From NCBI GenBank assembly GCA_958419945.1, contig CATZIC010000017.1, positions 1 through 35,199 of the forward strand: a DNA stretch of 35,199 nucleotides, in the 5' to 3' direction. The stretch is from an uncultured Clostridia bacterium. GTDB lineage: Bacteria > Bacillota > Clostridia > Christensenellales > Borkfalkiaceae. The first letter of the stretch is position 1; the number at the start of each line of letters is the position of its first letter. The notes below the pieces were generated by a model, which ran no database searches, was not told where the DNA came from, and saw only the letters and a program-made list of their open reading frames with translations. Below are positions 1-7,491 of the stretch, one piece after another. Both the position numbers and the translations under genes were made by a program.

Positions 1-420
1 ACTTGCCGTATCCCTTCCGTCATTGCGAGGCGCGAAGCGCCGCGGCAATCCAGACACAAAAGCCAATTAAATGCTCAACACATATACCACATCGCAACTA
101 ATTTATTGCGTCAGCCCGGCTCCTTATGTAGCAAAGGGAGCTGTCGGCGAACGCCGACTGAGGGATTGTCGTTCGCATAGCGAACTTTAATAATACTCTA
201 AATTCCGCAACTCCACACTTGCCGTATCCCTTCCGTCATTGCGAGGCGCGAAGCGCCGCGGCAATCCAGACACAAAAGCCAATTAAATGCTCAACACATA
301 TACCACATCGCAACTAATTTATTGCGTCAGCCCGGCTCCTTATGTAGCAAAGGGAGCTGTCGGCGAACGCCGACTGAGGGATTGTCGTTCGCATAGCGAA
401 CTTTAATAATTACTTTAAAT
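1..420. repeat. Tandem duplication of composite A-B hairpin repeat (216-bp period)
   Basis: Positions 1-194 and 217-410 are identical, a direct tandem duplication with a 216-bp period. Each unit has an A element (CATTGCGAGG..GGCAATCC, a palindrome with arms ATTGC/GGCAAT and GGCGC/GCGCC), an AT-rich spacer of about 65 bp, and a B element with three successive hairpins (GCTCC..GGGAGC, CGGCG..CGCCG, GTTCGC..GCGAAC). A third related composite, with a diverged spacer, lies at 27545-27728. No coding potential is convincing here. Confidence 0.9.
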
Positions 421-432
421 CCTTGTGCCCAC

Positions 433-469
433 TCGCCGTCAGGCGAATATCACTTGCCGTTAGGCGAAA
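433..469. repeat. Pair of short hairpins separated by ATATCAC
   Basis: Two small hairpins, TCGCC-GTCA-GGCGA and TTGCC-GTTA-GGCGA, are separated by ATATCAC. The design (a short GC stem, then a fixed AT spacer) matches the hairpin arrays at 27733-27813, 28126-28240 and 34341-34432. Confidence 0.6.
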
Positions 470-491
470 AAAGTCTGCCTATAGGTCGATT
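467..491 (+). repeat. E element, left half (split by a D element)
   Basis: This is the left half of the roughly 35-bp E repeat (core CTATAGG, ending GATT). The expected continuation TATCGCATAAAAAC appears only after the D element, from about 628. Confidence 0.75.
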
Positions 492-625
492 CAAGAAGTA
501 AATTTGCTTGCTTGCAATGGCAAATTTACGCCGTCGACAAATTAGGTGTCATACAGCAAGTTTACTTGCATATGTGTGCGAAGTACACATAATCGGGTAT
601 CTACCCGAAGTATGGCACCTAATTT
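492..625. repeat. D element copy 1: cloverleaf-like structured repeat
   Basis: A 134-bp element closely related to 7515-7646. It starts with a hairpin whose arms are GTAAATTTGC (498-507) and GCAAATTTAC (520-529). A second domain has an outer stem of 539-554 with 610-625 that encloses three hairpins: 556-569, 571-591 and 594-607. It lies just 3' of the minus-strand phosphate symporter gene and would be in its transcript unless that ends first. See the finding on covariation. Confidence 0.85.
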
Positions 626-669
626 TTTATCGCATAAAAACGCCACCCTATAAACTAACAACGGCACTG

Positions 670-2292
670 CTAAATATTATCGAAAGCGTGCGCTATATAC
701 GTAAGGTGGTCCGCAGCCCTTTCCAAGTTTCCGACAAGACTGATAAACACGCTTGAAGATTCAGGCTTACATTTACCATCGTTAAGCCTCTTTATATGGT
801 CGGCAATCAAAGTCTTTCTGTACTCGTCGATTCTGCCTTCGATCTCGTCAACTTTCTTAAGTGAATCCTTGCTTTGACGGGCAAAGGCGTTCATACATTC
901 AAGATGCAGTTCTTCGATTTTACCGTACATGGCTTTAAGTTCTGTTACAACGGTGTCGGAAAATTCAAGATTCTTTTCCACCGCTTGCTTGGTGTACTTC
1001 ACAAGGTTGTCCGAAAGCTCGGAAATCCTCATTATGTCCGAAAGCGACGCATGCAGGTCGGAAATAATCGCTTCGTCCTTAACGCTTACGTTTTCGGCGG
1101 CAATCTTGATAAGGTAATCTGTAATTCCTCTATTTATAAAAGCAATTTCTCTAAGTTTGTTATCAACGTCATCGGAAACTGTGGGGTCGCTTTCGATAAA
1201 TGCGTCGAAAGCAATGGTAAGTGCGTCCATGGCCTCGGAAGTCATCTTTTCGCACTCGTTTACTACAAGCCCGATAGCAACGCCGGCGGTTTTGAGAACA
1301 CGGGCGTCAAGGTGTTCACCCTTTTTGCCTTTCTTGTCGGGAATAACCACCGTCGCAACCTTTACGAAAAGGTCTATAAACCACACAAATAACAACATGC
1401 AAGTAACGTTGAAGAAGGTGTGGAACATTGCAATCTGTTGGGGCGCAGACGTAAACCATCTTTCAAAGGTCATGGACATAAAGTCTTTCCATGAAAGCAG
1501 TACGATCATAAACAAAACGCTGCCGACAAGGTTGAAAAGAAGGTGTATAAACGCAACCCTTTTCGCGTTTGCATTGGTGCCGATACTTGAAATAAGCGCA
1601 GTAACGCAACTACCGATATTGGAACCGAGTATTACGTACAGCACACAGTTTCCGCCCCCGCCTATTATCAAGTTGTTCGCCGCCATCGTTATTATTATGG
1701 AAGTAAGTGCGGAACTCGACTGCATAATCGCCGTGCACACTATACCGATAAGAAGCAGAAGAAACGGATTGTTGCATTTTAAAAGCAGGGTTTTTATGGT
1801 CTCGCTTTGCTGAAAAACCGCCATGGATTGGCTCATAAACATAAGCCCCATAAATACAAGCCCAAGCCCCGATATCGCAAACCCTATCGTGCGGACCTTT
1901 TCTTGTTTAAACAGCATAGAAGTAAAGATTCCGATAAACGCCAAAATTATCCCAATGTCTATAACGTTTACCGCCTGAAGGGCAACGATGTGCGCAGTTA
2001 TCGTGGTACCGATATTAGCGCCCATAATAATTGCCGCCGCTTGATATAATGACATTATGCCCGCATTTACAAGACCTATAGTCATTACCGTGGTAATTGC
2101 CGAACTTTGTACCATAGCGGTTGACGCCATTCCGATACCTACGCCGAGCAGTTTGTTTTTGGAAGTTTTGTGAAACCAGTTTCTCATGCTTCCCGTTGCC
2201 AACTTCTCGATATTTTCGGAAATAAGTTTAAACCCTACCAAAAATCCGCCAAGTCCCGCAAAAAGTTTGCATATCGCATAAAAGTAATCCAT
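670..2292 (-). CDS. Na+/phosphate symporter family protein with C-terminal PhoU-like domain
   Basis: This 540-residue membrane protein belongs to the Na/Pi-cotransporter (NptA/PNaS) family, which imports phosphate with sodium. Two inverted family repeats are visible, each with the QSS signature (Q62-S-S-A and Q191-S-S-S-A), within a hydrophobic N-terminal part of about 320 residues. Residues from about 340 on are charged and helical, consistent with the PhoU-like domain fused to many Firmicutes members. The start at 2292 follows GAAAGAGG with good spacing. A sigma-A promoter lies about 110 bp upstream. It appears monocistronic, and its 3' end runs straight into D element copy 1. Whether it carries phosphate or another anion cannot be told from sequence. 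The family call is firm. Confidence 0.92.
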   Translation of the reverse strand: MDYFYAICKLFAGLGGFLVGFKLISENIEKLATGSMRNWFHKTSKNKLLGVGIGMASTAMVQSSAITTVMTIGLVNAGIMSLYQAAAIIMGANIGTTITAHIVALQAVNVIDIGIILAFIGIFTSMLFKQEKVRTIGFAISGLGLVFMGLMFMSQSMAVFQQSETIKTLLLKCNNPFLLLLIGIVCTAIMQSSSALTSIIITMAANNLIIGGGGNCVLYVILGSNIGSCVTALISSIGTNANAKRVAFIHLLFNLVGSVLFMIVLLSWKDFMSMTFERWFTSAPQQIAMFHTFFNVTCMLLFVWFIDLFVKVATVVIPDKKGKKGEHLDARVLKTAGVAIGLVVNECEKMTSEAMDALTIAFDAFIESDPTVSDDVDNKLREIAFINRGITDYLIKIAAENVSVKDEAIISDLHASLSDIMRISELSDNLVKYTKQAVEKNLEFSDTVVTELKAMYGKIEELHLECMNAFARQSKDSLKKVDEIEGRIDEYRKTLIADHIKRLNDGKCKPESSSVFISLVGNLERAADHLTYIAHAFDNI

Positions 2293-2438
2293 TTATAATC
2301 CTCTTTCCTTTGTGCCCATAACTTTCCTTATTTTTCCGAAAAGCATATAATTCGGCGCCTTCGTCCGCAATTATTTTAGCGAAGGACCGTCTCTTTCATA
2401 TATGCCGATATTATACCATTTATACCGTACGATTGCAA
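2293..2438 (-). promoter_or_regulatory. Promoter and leader of the Na/Pi symporter gene
   Basis: On the minus strand TTGCAA (2433-2438) and TATAAT (2410-2415, extended by TGG) are separated by 17 bp. The predicted start near 2403 gives a leader of about 110 nt containing a CCTTCG..CGAAGG stem. No known riboswitch is recognised. Confidence 0.7.
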
Positions 2439-2460
2439 CAGTTTTAACAGCCGCCCGAGA

Positions 2461-2860
2461 ACTTCGATAATTCTCTAAATCCTTATTCTCACTTGCCGTA
2501 TCCCTTCCGTCATTGCGAGGAGCGGTAGCCCCGCGACAATCTGCTTTCCCAACGTCATTGCGAGGCTCGAAGCGCCGTGGCAATCCAGAAGCCCAAGCAG
2601 AAAAATTCTCAAAAGTGAGGCTATAGGCTGGTTGTTGACAATTTTTATATAATAATTAAATCCGCTTAGCCTCCTTTGTGCAAAGGGAGGAAGGCAAAGT
2701 CCAAAGGATTTTGACAGGTGGGATTGTCCGTCCGAAGCAAGGCCGGACTTCTGAAATACTAAAATCCTTATCCGGCTCCGTATGTAGTAAAGGGAGCCGG
2801 CACGTACGAGCCTGAGGGATTCTCGTTCGCTTGCAAACTTCAATAATTACTCTAAATACA
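2461..2860. repeat. Hairpin-repeat block (B tail, two A elements, E element, two B elements)
   Basis: In order: the tail of a B element (TTCGATAATTCTCTAAATCC), A elements at 2491-2543 and 2552-2590, an E element at 2611-2646, a rearranged B element from about 2668, and a further B element at about 2771-2855. Open frames here are made of repeat sequence and are not called as genes. Confidence 0.8.
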
Positions 2861-2900
2861 CATTTCGCAGTAATTTCACTTTTGATCTGCCGAAAATTTC

Positions 2901-2955
2901 ATAGCCCCACTTTTCTTAGAAAAGTGGGGCTATAGGTCGGTTATTAGCATTTTTT
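2901..2955. repeat. Head-to-head E elements forming a 15-bp perfect hairpin
   Basis: Positions 2901-2915 are the perfect reverse complement of 2919-2933, with a 3-nt loop. The right arm is the start of a full E element (2920-2955), so the hairpin is an inverted pair of E ends. It lies just downstream of the minus-strand XRE gene pair and may also stop their transcription, although no strong T-run follows the stem. Confidence 0.75.
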
Positions 2956-2961
2956 AAAAAT

Positions 2962-3201
2962 CTATTCATCATCCTCTGAATCGTTAAAGTAATCTCTATC
3001 AAAAAACTCTGCCAAAGTTATTCCCGCACCTTCGCAAAAACTTTTAATAGTTGTTACTTTCGGGCATTTAGTTCTGCCCTTCATTAAATCGTAAAGTGCG
3101 GATGGAGATTTACCTCCACGCAAACATGCGTTACATAAATTTTTGCCCTTTTCGGCACATATCTCATCTATTCTTTTCTGAATTGCTTCGTTTGTTTTCA
3201 T
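2962..3201 (-). CDS. XRE-family helix-turn-helix protein (small)
   Basis: A 79-residue protein made almost entirely of a Cro/C1-type DNA-binding fold. Recognisable family features are the SALYDLMKG recognition-helix region, the KVTTIKSFCEGAGITLAEFF segment typical of XRE proteins, and an acidic tail. It is paralogous to the gene just upstream (27-bp gap, same strand, same length), so the two are probably cotranscribed. No toxin-like partner is visible apart from the divergent SLOG-like gene. The target is unknown; autoregulation is likely for this type but is inference. It has four cysteines, unusual for so short a protein. Confidence 0.85.
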   Translation of the reverse strand: MKTNEAIQKRIDEICAEKGKNLCNACLRGGKSPSALYDLMKGRTKCPKVTTIKSFCEGAGITLAEFFDRDYFNDSEDDE

Positions 3202-3228
3202 ATACGCCTTTACGTAATATTAAATATA

Positions 3229-3468
3229 CTAATCGGTAATGTTTTCCCTCTGAAATAACGGGGAATGAAAAAACTCCTCTAATGAGATTCCAAATCCTTC
3301 GCAAATAGCATATAACGTGCTGACTTTAACCGAGCCACTACGCTTTTTCTTAATGGAAGTCAACGTCGTTTGCGGAACTCCGCTTGCCCTAAATAAATCA
3401 TACTTAGTCATATTACGTTCAAGACAAAGCTGTTCTATACGCAGTATAACCGCATCTGCAAGTAACAT
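3229..3468 (-). CDS. XRE-family helix-turn-helix protein
   Basis: A 79-residue Cro/C1-like DNA-binding protein. Helices 2-3 lie around residues 19-40 (TKYDLFRASGVPQTTLTSI), followed by the conserved VSTLYAICEGFGISLEEFF stretch. The start at 3468 is supported by AGGAGA at correct spacing. An inverted repeat CTATAC..GTATAG just upstream (3481-3500) could be its operator. It forms a tandem pair with the 2962-3201 gene and is divergent from the SLOG-like gene at 3574, so the 105-bp gap probably controls both directions. Confidence 0.88.
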   Translation of the reverse strand: MLLADAVILRIEQLCLERNMTKYDLFRASGVPQTTLTSIKKKRSGSVKVSTLYAICEGFGISLEEFFHSPLFQRENITD

Positions 3469-3480
3469 AGCGCATCTCCT

Positions 3481-3500
3481 ATACCTTACTTCAGTATAGT
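3481..3500. promoter_or_regulatory. Inverted repeat, candidate XRE operator
   Basis: TATAC and GTATA arms are separated by about 9 nt, directly upstream of the ribosome binding site of the 3229-3468 gene. Position and symmetry suggest an autoregulatory operator; this is inference. Confidence 0.4.
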
Positions 3501-3538
3501 AAATGTAAAAATATTTTTACTGCTATGTTTAGCATTTA

Positions 3539-3573
3539 TTGGTTTTTTATTTGATTTATGCTATATTTAATTT
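3539..3573 (+). promoter_or_regulatory. Extended -10 promoter giving a leaderless transcript
   Basis: TTGGTT (3539-3544), a 17-bp spacer, and TGC-TATATT (-10 at 3562-3567) precede the ATG at 3574 by only 6 nt. Transcription would start at or next to the start codon. No Shine-Dalgarno sequence is present. The arrangement is nearly the same as ahead of 32087. Confidence 0.65.
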
Positions 3574-4140
3574 ATGATAGTTTGTTTTATAGGACACCGC
3601 AATATAGAAAATGCCGAACAAATTAAAAATCAACTGAAAGAAGTTGTTACCAATCTTATATTAAATGGCGCAGATACTTTTTTATTTGGAAGCAAAAGTG
3701 ATTTTAACCATATTTGTTGGAGCGTAGTTACCAACCTTCAATCGCAGTTTCCTAGCCTTAAAAGAATAAAATATAACGCCCCGCACGAGATAGCGTTCAC
3801 TTCCAAGGAAGATAGAGTGTGTTATGAAAAACTTTTCTCCAAGTTTGCTCATAAAGAAGCCGCCTTCTCGGATTACGAAGAAGACGTTGATTGCAAAAAA
3901 TCTTTTCATGCAAACAAGAACGTTTATATAATGCGTAATCAAGAAATGATAGACAATAGCGATATTTGCGTGTTTTATTACAATGAAAACTACCTGCCTC
4001 CTGTACGAAAATCTTCAAAAAAGCAGTTTATTGCTCATCAACCAAAAAGCGGCACCTTTATTGCATTTGAATATGCTATAAAACGAAAGAAGAAGATTAT
4101 TAATATGTATGACGTATTAAGCGCCGATAATTGCAAATAA
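3574..4140 (+). CDS. SLOG-like (DUF1273/YpsA-type) protein
   Basis: A 188-residue soluble protein. It begins with MIVCFIGHR, the GHR motif that opens SLOG/DUF1273 nucleotide-sensor folds. A FLFGSKSDF segment sits at about residues 36-45, and SGTFIAFEYAIKRKKKIIN near the C-terminus fits the last strand-helix of the fold. SLOG proteins bind nucleotide-derived ligands, and some act in phage-defence signalling; the role of this one is unknown. There is no ribosome binding site, and an extended -10 element ends 6 nt before the ATG, so the message is probably leaderless. It is transcribed away from the XRE pair, and the three genes form a small unit between E repeats. Confidence 0.7.
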   Translation: MIVCFIGHRNIENAEQIKNQLKEVVTNLILNGADTFLFGSKSDFNHICWSVVTNLQSQFPSLKRIKYNAPHEIAFTSKEDRVCYEKLFSKFAHKEAAFSDYEEDVDCKKSFHANKNVYIMRNQEMIDNSDICVFYYNENYLPPVRKSSKKQFIAHQPKSGTFIAFEYAIKRKKKIINMYDVLSADNCK

Positions 4141-4159
4141 ATTACGTTAAAAAAACGGC

Positions 4160-4194
4160 AAAAGTCCGCATATAGGTCTGTTATCAACGTTTTT
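4160..4194 (+). repeat. E element
   Basis: AAAAGTCCGCATATAGGTCT then GTTATCAACG and a T-run. It starts 20 bp after the stop of the SLOG-like gene. Confidence 0.7.
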
Positions 4195-4197
4195 CAT

Positions 4198-4343
4198 TGG
4201 CTCCTTTGTGCAAAGGGAGCTGGCACGTAGTGCCTGAGGGATTGTCGTTCGCTTGCGAACTTCAACAATACTCTAAATCCTTATTCTCACTTGCCGTATC
4301 CCTTCCGTCATTGCGAGGCGCGAAGCGCCGCGGCAATCCAGAC
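4198..4343. repeat. B element followed by A element
   Basis: The B element (4198-4280) has hairpins GCTCC..GGGAGC, GGCAC-GTA-GTGCC and GTTCGC-TT-GCGAAC. It is joined through the usual ACTCTAAATCC linker to an A element (4289-4343). An open frame across it is repeat sequence only. Confidence 0.8.
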
Positions 4344-4371
4344 GCAACAGCAAGGACGAGCGTAAAAGCAC

Positions 4372-4403
4372 AAAAAAGTCCGCCTATAGGTCTGTTATCG
4401 CCG
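4372..4403 (+). repeat. E element next to the operon terminator
   Basis: AAAAAAGTCCGCCTATAGG followed by TCTGTTATCGCC. It abuts the T-run side of the terminator at 4404-4443. Confidence 0.7.
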
Positions 4404-4443
4404 TAAAAAATGGCGGTGCGTGCAACCTCTGCACGCACCGCCA
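4404..4443 (-). terminator. Intrinsic terminator of the fructan operon
   Basis: A perfect 14-bp GC-rich stem (4411-4424 with 4430-4443, loop ACCTC) is followed on the minus strand by TTTTTT. It lies 34 bp after the stop of the last GH32 gene and is the strongest terminator in the window. Confidence 0.93.
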
Positions 4444-4477
4444 CTTTAATATCAAGCCGTAAACGTTAAATTACGCT

Positions 4478-5908
4478 TTAATTTTGCTTTTTGGATAAGG
4501 TATAATACACTAAATTTTTCAACGGCTTTGAAGCTTTAAAGATCGTAAATTTGTCCATGGGGTTATATAGCGCCAAATGTTCTTTACCGTCATTATAGAA
4601 AACCTCTAACGACAAAGTATCGGCAACGATGCGAACAGTTTTGCTTGTCAGATTAAGTTTCAACTTCTTGCCGAAAGCATAAAGTGTCAAATCGCCCGAT
4701 TCTACGTCAAAGGAAAGGTCGTACGCTCTGCGCTCAAACATTAATTTCTCTTTCGCTTCGATTTCTGTCCGTATATACTTTTCGGTATATAAATTCTTAA
4801 TCTCTTGTGCGGGCTTTGTTTTTAATATAAGCCGCCCCTTTTCTTTTGCAAGGCTTACATCGAAAGGTAACCCCATTTGCTGTGAAAACCGTCCGTCCGT
4901 TACGGGAAGCCTGTTCCAGGCTATCCTTACGTTCCTGTTTTCAAGGCCGGAAAAGGACTGCCCCGCATAGTCTATATCCCCCCTAACGAGTTTTTGAACG
5001 GGTGTTTTTTTAACGAATAATCCTTCTTCGAAAGTGCCTATAACGTAATTGTTATTTGCCCCCACTACAGCGTAATATTCCGTGCTTTCATGGTCGAAAA
5101 CCATTATATCGGGACATTCTATATCGCCGCCCAAACTGAAATTCTGCAAAAAATCCCAATTAAGTAAATCCTGCGAAGTAAAAAAGCTGTACCGTTTTCC
5201 TTCGATATAAAGCGCCATCAAGTATTTGTTTAACGTTTTACTGAAAACCACTTTTGGATCGCGGTTTCCGTGGCAAATCTCGGGGATAATCGGGTTCGAA
5301 TCTGATTTTTTAAGCCTATAACCATCTTCGGAAGTCGCTACGCATTGGGTATACGGCAAAGAATTATCTATAATGGAATGTTCGCCTGCGGCGGTATAGA
5401 AATAATAATATTTGCCGTCGATACCTTTAATCGCACAGCCGGAAAACATACTGCCCGTTTGGTCCGGAAAAAGTTCGGTGTCACGTTCTTTCCAATTAAA
5501 AAGGTCTTTTGACACTGCGTGTCCCCAATGCATGTTTCCCCACTCGACGCCGCAAGGATTGTATTGATAATACATGTGATAATCTTCGCCTATTTTTATT
5601 AAGCCGTTTGGGTCGTTATTCCAACCGTTTTTAACCGTAAAGTGGGCTATAGGCCGATTATCGGCATTATTTTCGTCAGCGGGTATTTCGTCGGCTTGCG
5701 AAAATTCCACTTCTTTTTCATCCAAAAAACAATCGAAATCTTCACCGATGTCAATCGGTAACTGCACGTAACTTAAAAAATCGCTGTTTTCACAGTCATA
5801 TTTTAGGTATAAAGCAAAAAATATCTTACCGCCTTGTTTGAAAACAAGTTTTTTAAGGTTTGCCTTTTTTGACGTTGGTATTAACAGATATTTACTTTGG
5901 TATTTCAT
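4478..5908 (-). CDS. GH32 beta-fructosidase, cytoplasmic (sucrose/fructo-oligosaccharide hydrolase)
   Basis: A 476-residue glycoside hydrolase of family 32, which cleaves terminal beta-fructofuranosyl bonds with retention. All three catalytic motifs are present: nucleophile D99 in WNNDPNG, the transition-state stabiliser RDP at 216-218, and the acid/base E264 in ECP. SGCAI (156-160) also matches the family. Residues 1-85 form an extra N-terminal domain, and the C-terminal beta-sandwich spans roughly 350-476. No signal peptide is present, so it acts inside the cell, probably on imported oligosaccharides. The start follows GAGGTTAAG. It is the last gene of the locus, followed by the terminator. 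Codons for DNRPIAHF, at the conserved entry of the GH32 domain, coincide with an E repeat (5639-5674). Confidence 0.93.
   Translation of the reverse strand: MKYQSKYLLIPTSKKANLKKLVFKQGGKIFFALYLKYDCENSDFLSYVQLPIDIGEDFDCFLDEKEVEFSQADEIPADENNADNRPIAHFTVKNGWNNDPNGLIKIGEDYHMYYQYNPCGVEWGNMHWGHAVSKDLFNWKERDTELFPDQTGSMFSGCAIKGIDGKYYYFYTAAGEHSIIDNSLPYTQCVATSEDGYRLKKSDSNPIIPEICHGNRDPKVVFSKTLNKYLMALYIEGKRYSFFTSQDLLNWDFLQNFSLGGDIECPDIMVFDHESTEYYAVVGANNNYVIGTFEEGLFVKKTPVQKLVRGDIDYAGQSFSGLENRNVRIAWNRLPVTDGRFSQQMGLPFDVSLAKEKGRLILKTKPAQEIKNLYTEKYIRTEIEAKEKLMFERRAYDLSFDVESGDLTLYAFGKKLKLNLTSKTVRIVADTLSLEVFYNDGKEHLALYNPMDKFTIFKASKPLKNLVYYTLSKKQN
5639..5674 (+). repeat. E element inside the GH32 coding sequence
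   Basis: AAAGTGGGCTATAGGCCGAT followed by TATCGGCATTATTTT matches the intergenic E copies. On the coding strand it reads N-R-P-I-A-H-F, at the start of the GH32 catalytic domain. The match may be a coincidence with a conserved motif or a domesticated repeat. Confidence 0.6.
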
Positions 5909-5956
5909 CTTAACCTCGACAGTCGTCGTTTTAATTATTTGGACCTATAATTTCAG

Positions 5957-5996
5957 CAAAAAGTCGGCCTATAAGCCGCTTATCGAACAATTTTAT
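5957..5996 (+). repeat. E element between GH32 and kinase genes
   Basis: AAAAAGTCGGCCTATAAGCC then GCTTATCGAACAATTTTA, in the 106-bp gap between the kinase stop (6015) and the GH32 start (5908). The gap shows nothing else. Confidence 0.7.
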
Positions 5997-6014
5997 ATTT
6001 TTTGTAAAATCTTT

Positions 6015-7481
6015 TTAAGCCTTAAATATATTCTTTAATGCAGGATAAAGTTTTGTAAAAGTCTGATATTTTTTCTCGTAGTAACTAACCTTTTCCTTTA
6101 CAGGTAAAACGCTTCCACTGTACTTAACGGTGGCTTTGACCGCCTCTTCGACGGTAGAATACTCACCGGCGCCAACCATTGCCAAAATTGCAGCGCCAAA
6201 AGACGGACCTTGCTCGGTAACAACTTCATTAACCTTAACGTTTAAAACGTCGGCAATTATTTGCTTCCAGGTATTGCTTTTTGCTCCTCCTCCGCAAATG
6301 GTAGTGCTTGTAATATTCAGCCCTCCGCTTTTCGCAATTTCCAAACAGTCCTTAAGTGCAAAAGCCACGCCTTCCATTACGGCTTTACTCATTTGCCGCT
6401 TGGTAGTCGTTGGGCTGATACCGATAAACGCCGCACGAGCGAAAACGTCGTTATGAGGCGAACGTTCCCCAACCATATACGGCAAAAAATATAAACCGTC
6501 CGTAGTTATATCTTTACAATCACTGTCGTCCCTTTCGTATTCGGGCGATCCCAAAATATCCTCTAGCCACCACTTTCTGCACGATGCCGCAGACAGTATG
6601 CACCCCATAAGATGCCACTTGCCGCTAGAGTGGCAAAAGCTGTGTAATCCGTTATTTTGGTCGACCGAAAATTTATCGGAACATATAAAAATGGTTCCGC
6701 TCGTACCTAAAGAAATGTTGCAATCGCTTCCGCCGACGGCGCCCGTACCGATTGCAGCAGCGGCGTTATCGCCACCGCCGATAATGACCTTTACATCCCC
6801 CGTCAAGCCAAACTCTTTCTTATATTCCTCTTTTAAAAGTCCTACGCATTCGTAACTTTCATAAAGCTTCGGAAGCATATTTTCTTTTACGCCGCAAATA
6901 TCGAGCATGGGCTTAGACCAACGTCTGTTTTCAACGTCTAATAAAAGCGTGCCGCTTGCGTCCGACAAATCGGTTGCAAATGCGCCCGTAAAAGAATAAC
7001 TTAAATAATCTTTCGGAAGCATTATTTTGGCGATTTTAGCAAAATTTTCAGGCTCGTTTTCTTTAAGCCATAAGATTTTGGGCGCAGTAAACCCCGCAAA
7101 AGCAATATTGCCGGTATAATCTGATAATTTGCTTTTGCCTATAACCTCGTTAAGATATGAAGTTTGCTTTTCGCATCTTCCGTCGTTCCATAAAATGCAA
7201 GGTCTTATTACCTTGTCGTCCTTGTCCAAGACGACAAGCCCGTGCATTTGCCCGCCAAAAGAAATACCCTTGACAAGACTTGTATCCACGTTTTGAAGTA
7301 ACGTTTTTACCGCCTTTTTCGCGCCGTCAAGCCAAAGCGAAGGGTGCTGTTCGGTCCATCCGTCATGCGGATATGAAACCTCGTATTTTTCCGTAGCGGA
7401 GTTTATAACTCTGCCTTGTTTATCCACAAGCAGGCACTTAACCCCACTTGTGCCAACGTCTATACCGATATATAAATTCAT
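6015..7481 (-). CDS. xylB: FGGY-family carbohydrate kinase, xylulokinase-like
   Basis: A 488-residue ATP-dependent sugar kinase. The phosphate-binding loop GIDVGTSGVK (6-15), the XylB hallmark GQMHGLV (77-83, with the substrate-contacting M-H pair) and the catalytic aspartate in GGGDNA (D238) are intact. GERSP and GGGAKS fit the C-terminal FGGY domain. By sequence it is a xylulokinase (D-xylulose to xylulose-5-phosphate). The locus has no other sugar kinase and no isomerase, so phosphorylation of fructose or a related ketose is an open alternative. The Shine-Dalgarno sequence is weak (TTGGAT). It sits between D element copy 2 and the last GH32 gene. Confidence 0.88.
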   Translation of the reverse strand: MNLYIGIDVGTSGVKCLLVDKQGRVINSATEKYEVSYPHDGWTEQHPSLWLDGAKKAVKTLLQNVDTSLVKGISFGGQMHGLVVLDKDDKVIRPCILWNDGRCEKQTSYLNEVIGKSKLSDYTGNIAFAGFTAPKILWLKENEPENFAKIAKIMLPKDYLSYSFTGAFATDLSDASGTLLLDVENRRWSKPMLDICGVKENMLPKLYESYECVGLLKEEYKKEFGLTGDVKVIIGGGDNAAAAIGTGAVGGSDCNISLGTSGTIFICSDKFSVDQNNGLHSFCHSSGKWHLMGCILSAASCRKWWLEDILGSPEYERDDSDCKDITTDGLYFLPYMVGERSPHNDVFARAAFIGISPTTTKRQMSKAVMEGVAFALKDCLEIAKSGGLNITSTTICGGGAKSNTWKQIIADVLNVKVNEVVTEQGPSFGAAILAMVGAGEYSTVEEAVKATVKYSGSVLPVKEKVSYYEKKYQTFTKLYPALKNIFKA

Positions 7482-7491
7482 AATTCAATCC

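Noticed and set aside
1..420. CRISPR-like array
   Set aside because: Only two long identical units, no short regular repeats with unique spacers, no cas genes.
508..756. Plus-strand open frame of 82 codons
   Set aside because: It is made of the D element and the antisense of the phosphate symporter end; no ribosome binding site.
2371..2843. Two minus-strand open frames of 70 and 122 codons
   Set aside because: They run through A, B and E repeats; the same amino-acid pieces appear wherever the repeats occur.
4197..4444. Open frames of 60-69 codons on both strands
   Set aside because: Composed of B, A and E repeats and the terminator stem.
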